DNA of 6,191 nt from Gammaproteobacteria bacterium (lineage in GTDB: Bacteria; Pseudomonadota; Gammaproteobacteria; Pseudomonadales; GM7GCV1), in assembly GCA_030830945.1 (NCBI GenBank), contig JAURLY010000144.1, positions 1-6,191 on the forward strand. Direction: 5' to 3'. The position numbers and the translations under genes are program-made. Positions 1 to 5,722 of the stretch are shown in pieces (positions within the stretch are counted from its first letter, which is position 1; each line of letters starts with the position of its first letter). Below the pieces are notes generated by a model. It searched no databases, was not told where the DNA came from, and was given only the letters and a program-made list of their open reading frames with translations.

Positions 1-258
1 ATGATTGGTGAGATTGGTGGTACCGCAGAAGAAGAAGCTGCCGAGTACATTAAAGCAAATGTCACCAAGCCAGTTGTTTCATACATTGCAGGTGTTACGG
101 CGCCTCCAGGTAAACGCATGGGTCATGCCGGTGCAATTATCTCTGGCGGTAAAGGCACAGCTGACGAAAAGTTTGCGGCCCTGGAAGCGGCCGGCGTAAA
201 AACTGTTCGCAGCCTTGCTGAAATCGGCAGTGCAATGAAAGAGATCACGGGCTGGTAA
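1..258 (+). CDS. sucD: Succinyl-CoA ligase (ADP/GDP-forming) alpha subunit, C-terminal part
   Basis: This is the last 85 residues of SucD, cut by the window edge. The ATG at base 1 is an internal Met (MIGEIGG), not the start. E. coli SucD has 289 residues, so roughly 200 are missing. The enzyme is the alpha half of succinyl-CoA synthetase, which converts succinyl-CoA, ADP (or GDP) and Pi to succinate, CoA and NTP in the cytoplasmic TCA cycle. Seen here: the GEIGGTAEEEAA segment, then KPVVSYIAGVTAPPGKRMGHAGAI. The His of MGHAG (codon at 124-126) is the family's phosphorylated active-site histidine, equivalent to E. coli His246. The GKGTADEKFAAL and AAGVKTVRSL tail is typical and complete to TAA at 256-258. 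By family convention sucC and the sucAB genes should lie just outside the window to the left. A strong terminator follows, so this is the end of that operon. Confidence 0.97.
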   Translation: MIGEIGGTAEEEAAEYIKANVTKPVVSYIAGVTAPPGKRMGHAGAIISGGKGTADEKFAALEAAGVKTVRSLAEIGSAMKEITGW

Positions 259-276
259 GCTCAGGTGTTATCTTTT

Positions 277-304
277 AAAAAGGCAGCTTCGGCTGCCTTT
301 TTTT
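277..304 (+). terminator. Rho-independent terminator of sucD, UUCG tetraloop
   Basis: The stem GGCAGC (282-287) and GCTGCC (292-297) is perfect and closes on a TTCG loop (288-291) with the favoured C-G closing pair. The A run at 277-281 pairs with the T run at 298-304, which gives an A-tract/stem/U-tract form that may also work from the opposite strand. It lies 19 bases after the sucD stop codon and separates sucD from the oxygenase gene. Confidence 0.93.
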
Positions 305-326
305 GTGCCAGATATATAAATAAAGC

Positions 327-354
327 TTGCCAGTTTGAAAAAAGCGCAGAAAAT
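327..354 (+). promoter_or_regulatory. Candidate sigma70 promoter for the oxygenase gene
   Basis: TTGCCA at 327-332 matches the -35 consensus at 5 of 6 positions. GAAAAT at 349-354 matches the -10 consensus at 4 of 6, with a 16-base spacer. It lies just after the sucD terminator and about 70 bases before the oxygenase ATG, where a promoter for that gene is needed. This rests on pattern matching only, and the -10 is weak. Confidence 0.3.
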
Positions 355-423
355 AGCCCGGCCTAAATTTTTGCGCGAAACTTAGCCGCGCTGTCTTTTA
401 TCTCTGTGTGGACTGCCCATTAG

Positions 424-1080
424 ATGACATCAGTTCTTTCTTGTTCTCAGCTGCCACCAGAAATCCTTTACGAACAAATCGCACTCGCTCTGGAAACCAA
501 GGGGTATGTGGTGCTTCCGTCCGCATTACCTGTGAATGTGGCCGATGCATTGTTAGATCATTTGGCCGTTCTGGATGAACATGAATTCCATCATGCAACT
601 ATCGGTCGGGGTGAAGGCCAGGTTCAGAATAACTTTGTTCGCAGGGATAAAATAACCTGGATTTACCCCAATGATCCTCTGGCTGATCAATGGCATGCAT
701 GGGCAAATGCGTTGCAGCAGTACCTAAATAGAAGATTGTTTCTTGGTCTTTTTTCTTTTGAAAGTCACTTTTCCTATTATCAGAAGGGTGATTTTTATCA
801 AAAACATCTGGACGCTTTTCAAGGCCAGAGCAACCGAATTTTATCCTTGGCTACTTATCTCAATCGAGATTGGTTACCAGAGCAGGGCGGCGAGTTAGTT
901 ATCTATGACAGCAAAGGGGATGAGCTGGTAAAAGTTACACCTAGTTTCGGTACATTGGTGGTCTTTCTAAGCGAAGAATTTCCGCACGAAGTTCTCAAAG
1001 CCAAGCGTTCCAGGTTTAGTGTCGCAGGCTGGTTTAGAGTTAATACTAGTACTGCTGAAAGAGCGGATCCGCCTGTATAA
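424..1080 (+). CDS. 2-oxoglutarate/Fe(II)-dependent oxygenase, SM-20/prolyl-hydroxylase-like
   Basis: This 218-residue cytoplasmic protein has no signal peptide. The double-stranded beta-helix signature is complete. SYYQKGDFYQKHLD supplies the HxD iron ligands (His128, Asp130), preceded by the Y-x-x-G-x-x-Y pattern of prolyl hydroxylases. FPHEV gives the distal iron ligand His188. RSRFSVAGWF gives Arg197, placed to bind the 2-oxoglutarate carboxylate. The N-terminal part has the GRGEGQVQNNFVRRDKITWI stretch, which resembles the 'IGRG...IRGD.I.W' segment of the Pseudomonas PPHD group. That group hydroxylates a proline of EF-Tu and is related to eukaryotic oxygen-sensing hydroxylases. I infer protein prolyl hydroxylation using O2 and 2-oxoglutarate and releasing succinate and CO2. 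The substrate cannot be read from the sequence. No clear Shine-Dalgarno precedes ATG 424, but no better start is seen. The gene converges with the minus-strand gene ending at 1088. Confidence 0.9.
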   Translation: MTSVLSCSQLPPEILYEQIALALETKGYVVLPSALPVNVADALLDHLAVLDEHEFHHATIGRGEGQVQNNFVRRDKITWIYPNDPLADQWHAWANALQQYLNRRLFLGLFSFESHFSYYQKGDFYQKHLDAFQGQSNRILSLATYLNRDWLPEQGGELVIYDSKGDELVKVTPSFGTLVVFLSEEFPHEVLKAKRSRFSVAGWFRVNTSTAERADPPV

Positions 1081-1087
1081 AAAGCAG

Positions 1088-1846
1088 TTAGTTTTCGTCG
1101 AGGTTGCGTAACATAATCTCACAGATGTCAGTGATAACCTTGGCTTTAAGCACCGTACCCATTTGGTTTTTTTGCTGGTTGTTGGACAACAAGCCAAGGA
1201 AATAAAACCGGTTTCTAAAGCCCACGCCATTTAATTTCTGAAACGCTTCCTTTTCTACCAGAAAAACCGGGCTACCATTGCAGCCAGGTGTAACTTGTGC
1301 ATTGACCAAAAACGCGCTGCTTCCTTTGTAATCAAGATATACAGGGGTGGCTGTAGTTCCACTGCACATAACCGGCAGATGTTTGTCCTGGTCGTACCAG
1401 TCTTCCGCATAGCTATATAACAGGATGTCTTCCAGAGCCTCACGAGAGGGAAGTCTTTCTTCATCTAAAGTGCTTTCGCTGGATATTGTGGTAAAGAAAA
1501 TTTCGACTCCGTCGTTAAAAAGATAATCGAGAATGGGTACCAATGGCATAACGGCGAGGTCGACATTCGGATCTGGATGCGCTGTCCATGCGCGCTCAAA
1601 GTCGGAAATTGTCAAATCAAAACGATTGCCAATATCTGGCTTGTCTCCCAGTTTCTTTGTAAAACTGATCCTTCCTTCAGATGCGTTTTGGCTCAATTGT
1701 CGGCTTGATACGATGAACAGGTAATTTTCATTTTCGAGTTTTTGCGAAAAGATAAATCCTGTGCCAGATTCCATGCCTGAAGGCTTGTCCGATTCAATTT
1801 TCACTGTCGCGAAAAAAAACTGGTTGGCCGCGTTGGTTAAATCCAT
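1088..1846 (-). CDS. Trypsin-fold (S1-like) protein with degenerate catalytic triad; probable pseudoprotease
   Basis: This 252-residue protein has no signal peptide and enters the domain at once (NQFFFATVKIES), so it is probably cytoplasmic. The chymotrypsin-like framework is recognisable. SGTGFIF (27-33) is the usual N-terminal strand, YLFIVSSRQLSQ (42-53) the His-motif strand, NVDLAVMPL (94-102) the Asp motif with Asp96, LPVMCSGTTATPVYLDYKG (157-175) the strand before the specificity loop, and PGCNGSPVFL (187-196) the nucleophile loop. Set against the family patterns VTNRHV and PGNSGSPVF, the catalytic His is Gln50 (CAA, 1697-1699) and the catalytic Ser is Asn190 (AAT, 1277-1279). Only Asp96 remains. 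His90 belongs to the conserved 'HPDPNVDLA' stretch and cannot replace the lost His. I infer a non-proteolytic scaffold or binding protein, or a decayed enzyme. It is downstream of elaA with 15 bases between, in one likely transcript. Its own ribosome binding site is good. Confidence 0.8.
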   Translation of the reverse strand: MDLTNAANQFFFATVKIESDKPSGMESGTGFIFSQKLENENYLFIVSSRQLSQNASEGRISFTKKLGDKPDIGNRFDLTISDFERAWTAHPDPNVDLAVMPLVPILDYLFNDGVEIFFTTISSESTLDEERLPSREALEDILLYSYAEDWYDQDKHLPVMCSGTTATPVYLDYKGSSAFLVNAQVTPGCNGSPVFLVEKEAFQKLNGVGFRNRFYFLGLLSNNQQKNQMGTVLKAKVITDICEIMLRNLDEN

Positions 1847-1850
1847 TATT

Positions 1851-1856
1851 TCTCCT
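1851..1856 (-). promoter_or_regulatory. Ribosome binding site of the trypsin-fold gene
   Basis: On the minus strand AGGAGA precedes the ATG (1846-1844) with a 4-base gap. It fixes this start and lies in the short elaA/trypsin-fold intergenic gap, so the downstream gene can be translated independently from a shared mRNA. Confidence 0.75.
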
Positions 1857-1861
1857 GATTA

Positions 1862-2308
1862 TTATGAGCTTTGGGCAAAGACCATATCCTGATGGGGTAT
1901 ATCGTCTTCGAGATATACGGGGCCAATCCCCTGAAACCCAAGAGCAGTGTAAAAATCGACAAGATAAACCTGGGCCGAAATTCGTATTTTTTGGTTTGGG
2001 AAGAGTTTCTGGCAATGTTCCAGGGCAGTTTCCATCATTTCTCGTGCAATGCCTTTTCTGCGCATTTTCTTTTTGACGGCGACTCGACCTATGGCTGGCT
2101 GCGAATCTCTATCGGGAGGAAGAATGCGTAAATAGCCTAAAAGAGCTTCCTGGCTATCCACATAACGCAGGTGCCATGAACTTGCATCTTCAGCGTCAAT
2201 ATCTTGATAAAGACAGCTTTGCTCCAGCATGAACACAGATTGTCTTAGAAGAAGAAAGTCATAGACCTGTCGGCCAGATAGTTCATCCAGACGGTTAATT
2301 CTTATCAT
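1862..2308 (-). CDS. elaA: GNAT-family N-acetyltransferase, ElaA type
   Basis: The protein is 148 residues, close to E. coli ElaA (153). Its N-terminal half carries the ElaA signature LLLRQSVFMLEQSCLYQDIDAED (19-41), which parallels LRCAVFVVEQ..YQDID of E. coli. IGRVAVKKKMRRKGIAREMM (73-92) is GNAT motif A, with RRKGIA forming the acetyl-CoA pyrophosphate loop. ISAQVYLVDFYTALGFQ (110-126) is motif B and matches the ElaA 'AQ..L..FY...GF' pattern. YLEDDIPHQDM (132-142) is the family C-terminal motif. It should transfer an acetyl group from acetyl-CoA in the cytoplasm, but the physiological acceptor of ElaA proteins is not settled. The ATG at 2306-2308 has no strong Shine-Dalgarno. An in-frame TGA lies five codons upstream with no ATG, GTG or TTG between, so this start is the best available. 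It is first in a two-gene minus-strand unit and divergent from the phosphoesterase gene. Confidence 0.92.
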   Translation of the reverse strand: MIRINRLDELSGRQVYDFLLLRQSVFMLEQSCLYQDIDAEDASSWHLRYVDSQEALLGYLRILPPDRDSQPAIGRVAVKKKMRRKGIAREMMETALEHCQKLFPNQKIRISAQVYLVDFYTALGFQGIGPVYLEDDIPHQDMVFAQSS

Positions 2309-2355
2309 GCCGGAAATTGTTCATTGATGTTGATATGGAAAAAGCCAGTAGATTT

Positions 2356-2361
2356 ATTATA
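2356..2361 (-). promoter_or_regulatory. Candidate -10 element for the elaA transcript
   Basis: The minus strand reads TATAAT, a perfect -10 hexamer, 47 bases before the elaA ATG. No good -35 lies 16-18 bases upstream (CAAAAA at 17 bases), so the promoter may be activator-dependent or the match may be chance in an A/T-rich spacer. Confidence 0.3.
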
Positions 2362-2406
2362 TTCGTTCAAGCGGATTGTTTTTGTATAAGTAGCGATAAA
2401 GCTTTT

Positions 2407-2435
2407 TTGTCAGGTTTTTTTGGTTATTCTGTACT
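2407..2435 (+). promoter_or_regulatory. Candidate sigma70 promoter for the metallophosphoesterase gene
   Basis: TTGTCA (2407-2412, 5 of 6) and TGTACT (2430-2435, 4 of 6) are spaced by 17 bases and lie about 57 bases before the chosen ATG. A second -10-like hexamer, TATAAG at 2385-2390, has no good -35. This is the 183-base divergent spacer between elaA and the phosphoesterase, so a promoter for each direction must lie here or farther upstream. Confidence 0.35.
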
Positions 2436-2478
2436 CAGCTCCATGTGCTTACAATCAAATATGCCCAAGGCAGGTAAT

Positions 2479-2484
2479 GAGGGG
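2479..2484 (+). promoter_or_regulatory. Ribosome binding site deciding the metallophosphoesterase start
   Basis: GAGGGG sits 7 bases before ATG 2492. The frame is open upstream to a TTG at 2420, but this site and the lipoprotein signal peptide that begins at 2492 both favour the shorter product. Confidence 0.7.
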
Positions 2485-2491
2485 AAAAGGT

Positions 2492-3754
2492 ATGAATAAA
2501 ACGCAGCTCAAATGGTTACCTGTCTGGATATGTAGCCTGATAATCATTGCGTCATGTACTTCAGGGAAGACATCCCCTGATCAGGAACAGTCTTTTACCC
2601 TAATAATGATTCCCGATACTCAAAACTATTTGGATTATCGACATCAAAAAAACCAAGGCTACAGTTTAGATGGCAGCAGTTTGTTTATACAGCAAATGGA
2701 ATATATTGCTCAGAGACGTAGTGATATTTCCTTTGTGGCCTCTGTTGGGGATGTTTGGCAACACTACGTTAACCATAGTGATCCAGCTCATAGAGAGCGT
2801 GGACTATTTAGCGAAGACATCGACCCACGGGTTTTGCCTGACAAAACGATGGGCATAGAGATCCCGAAAGCGGTTGAAGGCTACCGGATAATCAGTGAAG
2901 CAGGAATTCCTTTTGGGGTCGCACCGGGTAACCACGACTATGATGCGATCTGGTCAGTATCACTTCCTGAAAACAATCAAACGATTTCGCACGTAGGCGG
3001 CCTGGATGCATTTAAAAGTGTCTTTGGCAGCGATACTGACTTCTTTAAGGGAAAAGACTGGTATCTGGATGGTTTTAACGGAGGTAGCAGTAGCGCCCAG
3101 TTTTTTGAAGCTGGCGGCTATCGATTTTTGCATTTTGCATTTGAAATGCATGCAAGTGACCAGGTATTGGATTGGGCGCAGTCGATTATCGATTTACATC
3201 CGGGGTTGCCAACAATTATCTCGACGCACGAATTTTTAGATCCTCAAGGCGAACGCAAGGCTTATCCAGGTGCGGATCTTAGCCTCGCGGACCCTGAATA
3301 TCACAATAATCCAGAGCAGGTATGGAATAAATTTATTCGCAAAAACGACCAGGTATTTTTGGTGCTGTGTGGGCACAGGATCGGTCAGGCCTTGCGTGTC
3401 GATCAAAATGATTATGGTCACAATGTTTATCAAATGTTGGCTGATTACCAAGGGCGCGGACAGGCTGGCCTGGATGCTGGCGCTGAGAAAACGCCAAGTG
3501 GGGGGGTTATAGGTCTCGGTGATGGCTGGTTTCGTGAACTGAATTTTTATTTGGATAAGGAAAACAATCCCAGAATAGAAGTCAAAACATTTTCGACATT
3601 TTATAAAGCATATTCTGCTGAGATAGATGAATATGCCCAATGGTATAAGCCTTTAGAGCAGCCACAAATGACGGATCCTGAATTTTTGCTCTCGGAAGAA
3701 TTTACGCTGGATTTAATGAATTTTCATGATCGCTTCGATCAACCCGTTGACTGA
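2492..3754 (+). CDS. Calcineurin-like metallophosphoesterase, predicted outer-membrane lipoprotein
   Basis: The product has 420 residues from ATG 2492. The N-terminus MNKTQLKWLPVWICSLIIIASC is a lipoprotein signal peptide: a positive start, a hydrophobic core and the lipobox IASC, with Cys22 as the lipidated residue. Residue +2 is Thr rather than Asp, so Lol sorting to the outer membrane is expected. The phosphoesterase motifs appear in order: IPDTQN (Asp42, Gln44), GDVW (86-89), GNHDY (146-150), STHEF (His246) and LCGHRIG (His295). These belong to the 'PDTQ' class of PF00149-like enzymes, in which the first DxH motif is DxQ and the last GHxH keeps only its first His. I infer a two-metal phosphomono- or phosphodiesterase acting outside the inner membrane on an unknown substrate. 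Acquisition of phosphate or organophosphate is one possibility. An 80-base gap without a visible terminator separates it from the next gene, so cotranscription is possible. Confidence 0.87.
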   Translation: MNKTQLKWLPVWICSLIIIASCTSGKTSPDQEQSFTLIMIPDTQNYLDYRHQKNQGYSLDGSSLFIQQMEYIAQRRSDISFVASVGDVWQHYVNHSDPAHRERGLFSEDIDPRVLPDKTMGIEIPKAVEGYRIISEAGIPFGVAPGNHDYDAIWSVSLPENNQTISHVGGLDAFKSVFGSDTDFFKGKDWYLDGFNGGSSSAQFFEAGGYRFLHFAFEMHASDQVLDWAQSIIDLHPGLPTIISTHEFLDPQGERKAYPGADLSLADPEYHNNPEQVWNKFIRKNDQVFLVLCGHRIGQALRVDQNDYGHNVYQMLADYQGRGQAGLDAGAEKTPSGGVIGLGDGWFRELNFYLDKENNPRIEVKTFSTFYKAYSAEIDEYAQWYKPLEQPQMTDPEFLLSEEFTLDLMNFHDRFDQPVD

Positions 3755-3834
3755 AATAAGAAATTTATACTTAGGTCTTATATATCTAACTATTTGACGT
3801 ATCCTTGCGCCCCCAATCTGGATGAGTTTTATAA

Positions 3835-4707
3835 ATGCTCCTTAACTGGCCCCAACTTGAAGACAGCTTTAAATCGGATTTTGGCAGTAACTTTGTTCTT
3901 CATTCCGCCGAACCTGTAGCTGGCGGAGATATCAATCTTGGCTTTGAGCTGGATACCAATCTGGGCACCTATTTTATTAAGTTAAATACACCAGATAAGC
4001 TGGAAATGTTCCAGGCCGAGCGGGAAGGACTTCTGGAGCTTGCCAAATGCCCATCTTTGGTCGTTCCTGAGCCGATTAGTGTGGGCCAAAATGCGAATGC
4101 AGCCTTCCTGTGCATGACATGGTTGGATTTACGCCCCGATATTGATCACGGGCCTCTGGGTGAAGCGATAGCCTTGATGCATGAGCCTATAGGTCAACAA
4201 TTTGGCGGGAAAAAAAATAATTTTATCGGCAGTACAGTTCAGCACAATGGCTGGTCGGATAGCTGGGCCGAATTCTTTTGGGAAAAACGGCTTGAGCCGC
4301 AGATATACAAGATGCTGGAAGTGTCGACCTCTTTTCCCGAAAGTGCCCTCGAACCACTTAAGGAAAAGGTGCTTAAACTGCTTGGTGCTTATGAGTTTGC
4401 TCCGTCTCTCGTTCATGGCGATCTTTGGAATGGTAATGTCGGTACAACCATAGAAGGAAAGCCTGCAATTTTTGATCCCGCGGTTTACTGGGGTCACTCG
4501 GAAACAGATATAGCCTTGGCAAGGCTCTTTGGTGGGTTTACAGAGACTTTTTTTGAGGCCTATGAATCAGTGCGTCCCTCGCTTCAGGATGAAGAGGACA
4601 GGCTGCAGGTTTATCAGCTTTATCACTTGCTTAATCACTACAACCTGTTTGGTGGCAATTATCTGGATCAATGTATTAAGAAAATTGGCAAGATAATGGC
4701 GCTGTAA
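3835..4707 (+). CDS. Fructosamine kinase family protein (FN3K/YniA type)
   Basis: This 290-residue cytoplasmic protein has the normal length for bacterial fructosamine kinases, with the APH/protein-kinase-like fold. The motifs appear in order: the glycine-rich loop PVAGGDINLGF (27-37), FIKLN with ATP-binding Lys49, FQAEREGL (59-66) with the C-helix Glu, FLCMTWLDL (91-99) as the hinge region, the catalytic loop LVHGDLWNGNV (192-202) with Asp196 as base and Asn201 as metal ligand, and IFDPAVYWGHSETDIALARLFGG (212-234) with metal-binding Asp214. The HGDLWNGN plus DPA.YwGh.E.DiA pair is diagnostic. Family members phosphorylate ketosamines or ribulosamines on glycated amines, which destabilises them and reverses early glycation. 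The bacterial substrate is often ribulosamine, and that preference is not visible here. The Shine-Dalgarno is weak (GGATGAG, about 8 bases before ATG 3835). The stop codon is 10 bases from the xerD start, so the two are probably cotranscribed. Confidence 0.93.
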   Translation: MLLNWPQLEDSFKSDFGSNFVLHSAEPVAGGDINLGFELDTNLGTYFIKLNTPDKLEMFQAEREGLLELAKCPSLVVPEPISVGQNANAAFLCMTWLDLRPDIDHGPLGEAIALMHEPIGQQFGGKKNNFIGSTVQHNGWSDSWAEFFWEKRLEPQIYKMLEVSTSFPESALEPLKEKVLKLLGAYEFAPSLVHGDLWNGNVGTTIEGKPAIFDPAVYWGHSETDIALARLFGGFTETFFEAYESVRPSLQDEEDRLQVYQLYHLLNHYNLFGGNYLDQCIKKIGKIMAL

Positions 4708-4712
4708 CGGAG
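4708..4712 (+). promoter_or_regulatory. Ribosome binding site of xerD
   Basis: CGGAG begins directly after the kinase stop codon and sits 5 bases before ATG 4718. It supports both that xerD start and translation from a shared kinase-xerD transcript. Confidence 0.65.
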
Positions 4713-4717
4713 CTGGA

Positions 4718-5614
4718 ATGCACGAGGCTGATCAAAAGTTAATAGATGTTTACCTGGACCGTATCTGGGCAGAACGCGGTCTCAGTCAGAATACACTCGA
4801 CTCTTACCGTAGTGATCTGGAGTCGTTTGCTAACTGGATGCACAAAAAGGATATAAATATTTCATCCGCCGAATCCTATAATTTGCAAAGCTATCTGGCA
4901 TTCAGGTTTTCCAATAATTATTCGCCGCGTTCAACCTCCAGGGCGCTTTCATGTTTGCGAGGATTTTATAGATGGGCTGTGCGTGACCGAATGCTAGATA
5001 CCGATCCCACGGTACTGCTGGAAAACCCCAAACTGGGTAAATCCTTACCGAAGACCCTCACCGAGAAAGACGTAGAAAAACTGCTGAATGAGCCCAATGT
5101 AGAGATCCCGATTGAACTAAGGGACAAAGCTATGCTTGAAGTTCTCTATGGAGCAGGCTTACGTGTCAGTGAATTGGTGGGCCTGAATTTGAACCAAATC
5201 AATCTACGTCAGGGAGTGGTCCGGACATTTGGCAAAGGTAGCAAAGAGCGATTAGTTCCGCTTGGAGAAGAAGCAATCTATTGGGTGGAGCAATATATTA
5301 AGAACGCACGCCCTGAATTAACCGGTGGGTTGGCAAATGATGCTTTGTTCTTATCCAATAGACGAACCCATATGACACGCCAAACCTTCTGGTATCGAAT
5401 TAAGGAATACGCCAAAAGGTCCGGGATTCGTGCCGCAATCTCGCCACACGTATTAAGGCATGCCTTTGCTACACATTTGCTAAATCATGGCGCTGACTTG
5501 CGTGTCGTCCAGCTATTGCTTGGCCACAGCGATCTTTCCACTACCCAGATTTATACACATATAGCCCGACAAAGATTAAAAGATCTTCACTCGCAACATC
5601 ACCCACGTGGATAG
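4718..5614 (+). CDS. xerD: Site-specific tyrosine recombinase XerD
   Basis: The product has 298 residues, the same length as E. coli XerD and collinear with it. The N-terminal SAM-like core-binding domain spans about 5-100 (LIDVYLDRIWAERGLSQNTLDSYRSDL) and the catalytic domain about 110-298. All catalytic residues are present: Arg149 (GAGLRVSELVGL), Lys173 (GKGSKERLVPLGEEA), His244 and Arg247 (SPHVLRHAFATHLLNHGADLRVVQ), His270 (LLGHSDLSTTQIYTH) and the nucleophile Tyr279. The tail QHHPRG is the XerD C-terminal end rather than a XerC one. With XerC it resolves chromosome dimers at dif in an FtsK-dependent reaction at the division septum. No dif-like site was noticed in the window. It follows the fructosamine kinase by 10 bases and precedes dsbC, as in the E. 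coli xerD-dsbC-recJ order. Integrative elements can also use this recombinase, but the conservation shows that this is the housekeeping copy. Confidence 0.98.
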   Translation: MHEADQKLIDVYLDRIWAERGLSQNTLDSYRSDLESFANWMHKKDINISSAESYNLQSYLAFRFSNNYSPRSTSRALSCLRGFYRWAVRDRMLDTDPTVLLENPKLGKSLPKTLTEKDVEKLLNEPNVEIPIELRDKAMLEVLYGAGLRVSELVGLNLNQINLRQGVVRTFGKGSKERLVPLGEEAIYWVEQYIKNARPELTGGLANDALFLSNRRTHMTRQTFWYRIKEYAKRSGIRAAISPHVLRHAFATHLLNHGADLRVVQLLLGHSDLSTTQIYTHIARQRLKDLHSQHHPRG

Positions 5615-5634
5615 AGGGTATTGTGTGAACAATT

Positions 5635-5654
5635 GCATCGAATTAATTGAATGC
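5635..5654 (+). repeat. Imperfect 20-base palindrome after xerD
   Basis: The 20 bases have GCAT/ATGC outer arms and an AATTAATT centre, with 16 of 20 positions matching their own reverse complement. A run of seven T follows at 5660-5666. It could be a weak terminator for xerD or a protein-binding palindrome. The stem is A/T-rich and interrupted, and five bases separate it from the T run, so neither role is secure. Confidence 0.3.
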
Positions 5655-5655
5655 C

Positions 5656-5694
5656 GTGATTTTTTTGAGGTCAGGACGTTACAATTAACGTCTT
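5656..5694 (+). promoter_or_regulatory. Candidate dsbC promoter with an operator-like inverted repeat over its -10
   Basis: GACGTT (5675-5680) and AACGTC (5687-5692) are perfect inverted 6-base arms. Pairing extends outward by a G-T and an A-T pair (5673-5694) and inward by one A-T. Inside it lies TACAAT (5680-5685), a 5-of-6 match to the -10 consensus. The only -35-like hexamer is GTGATT (5656-5661), a weak 3-of-6 match at 18 bases. A start near 5692 would leave about 30 bases of leader before dsbC. The hairpin has no T run after it, so it is not a rho-independent terminator. A regulated promoter is an inference from this overlap. Confidence 0.3.
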
Positions 5695-5722
5695 CAACAA
5701 ATTCCCTAACTTGATATCTGTA

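Noticed and set aside
1..258. ATG at base 1 as a true start of a small 85-residue protein.
   Set aside because: The residues match the internal region and C-terminus of SucD, so the ATG is an internal Met at the window edge.
373..391. GC-rich hairpin GCGCG/CGCGC with a 9-base loop in the leader of the oxygenase gene.
   Set aside because: The stem is only 5 pairs with no uninterrupted T run after it. It is too weak to call a terminator or attenuator and is likely chance.
1897..1918. Perfect 7-base inverted repeat GTATATC/GATATAC within elaA.
   Set aside because: It lies over codons of the conserved ElaA C-terminal motif YLEDDIPH, so protein coding explains the bases.
2420..2491. Extending the metallophosphoesterase to a TTG start at 2420.
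   Set aside because: The extra 24 residues would bury the lipoprotein signal peptide, while ATG 2492 has a GAGGGG site 7 bases upstream and starts the signal peptide directly.
3236..3640. A 134-codon minus-strand open frame inside the metallophosphoesterase gene.
   Set aside because: It is antisense to the conserved C-terminal half of the phosphoesterase (including STHEF and CGHRIG), has no recognisable motif, and is best explained as a shadow frame.
3794..3822. TTGACG at 3794-3799 as a -35 for the fructosamine kinase gene.
   Set aside because: The hexamers 16-19 bases downstream (for example TCTGGA) do not resemble a -10 element, so no promoter is called in the 80-base gap.
4718..5614. Reading the tyrosine recombinase as a phage or genomic-island integrase.
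   Set aside because: Length, QHHPRG tail, all catalytic positions and the dsbC neighbour identify the housekeeping XerD. No att repeats or other mobile genes are present.
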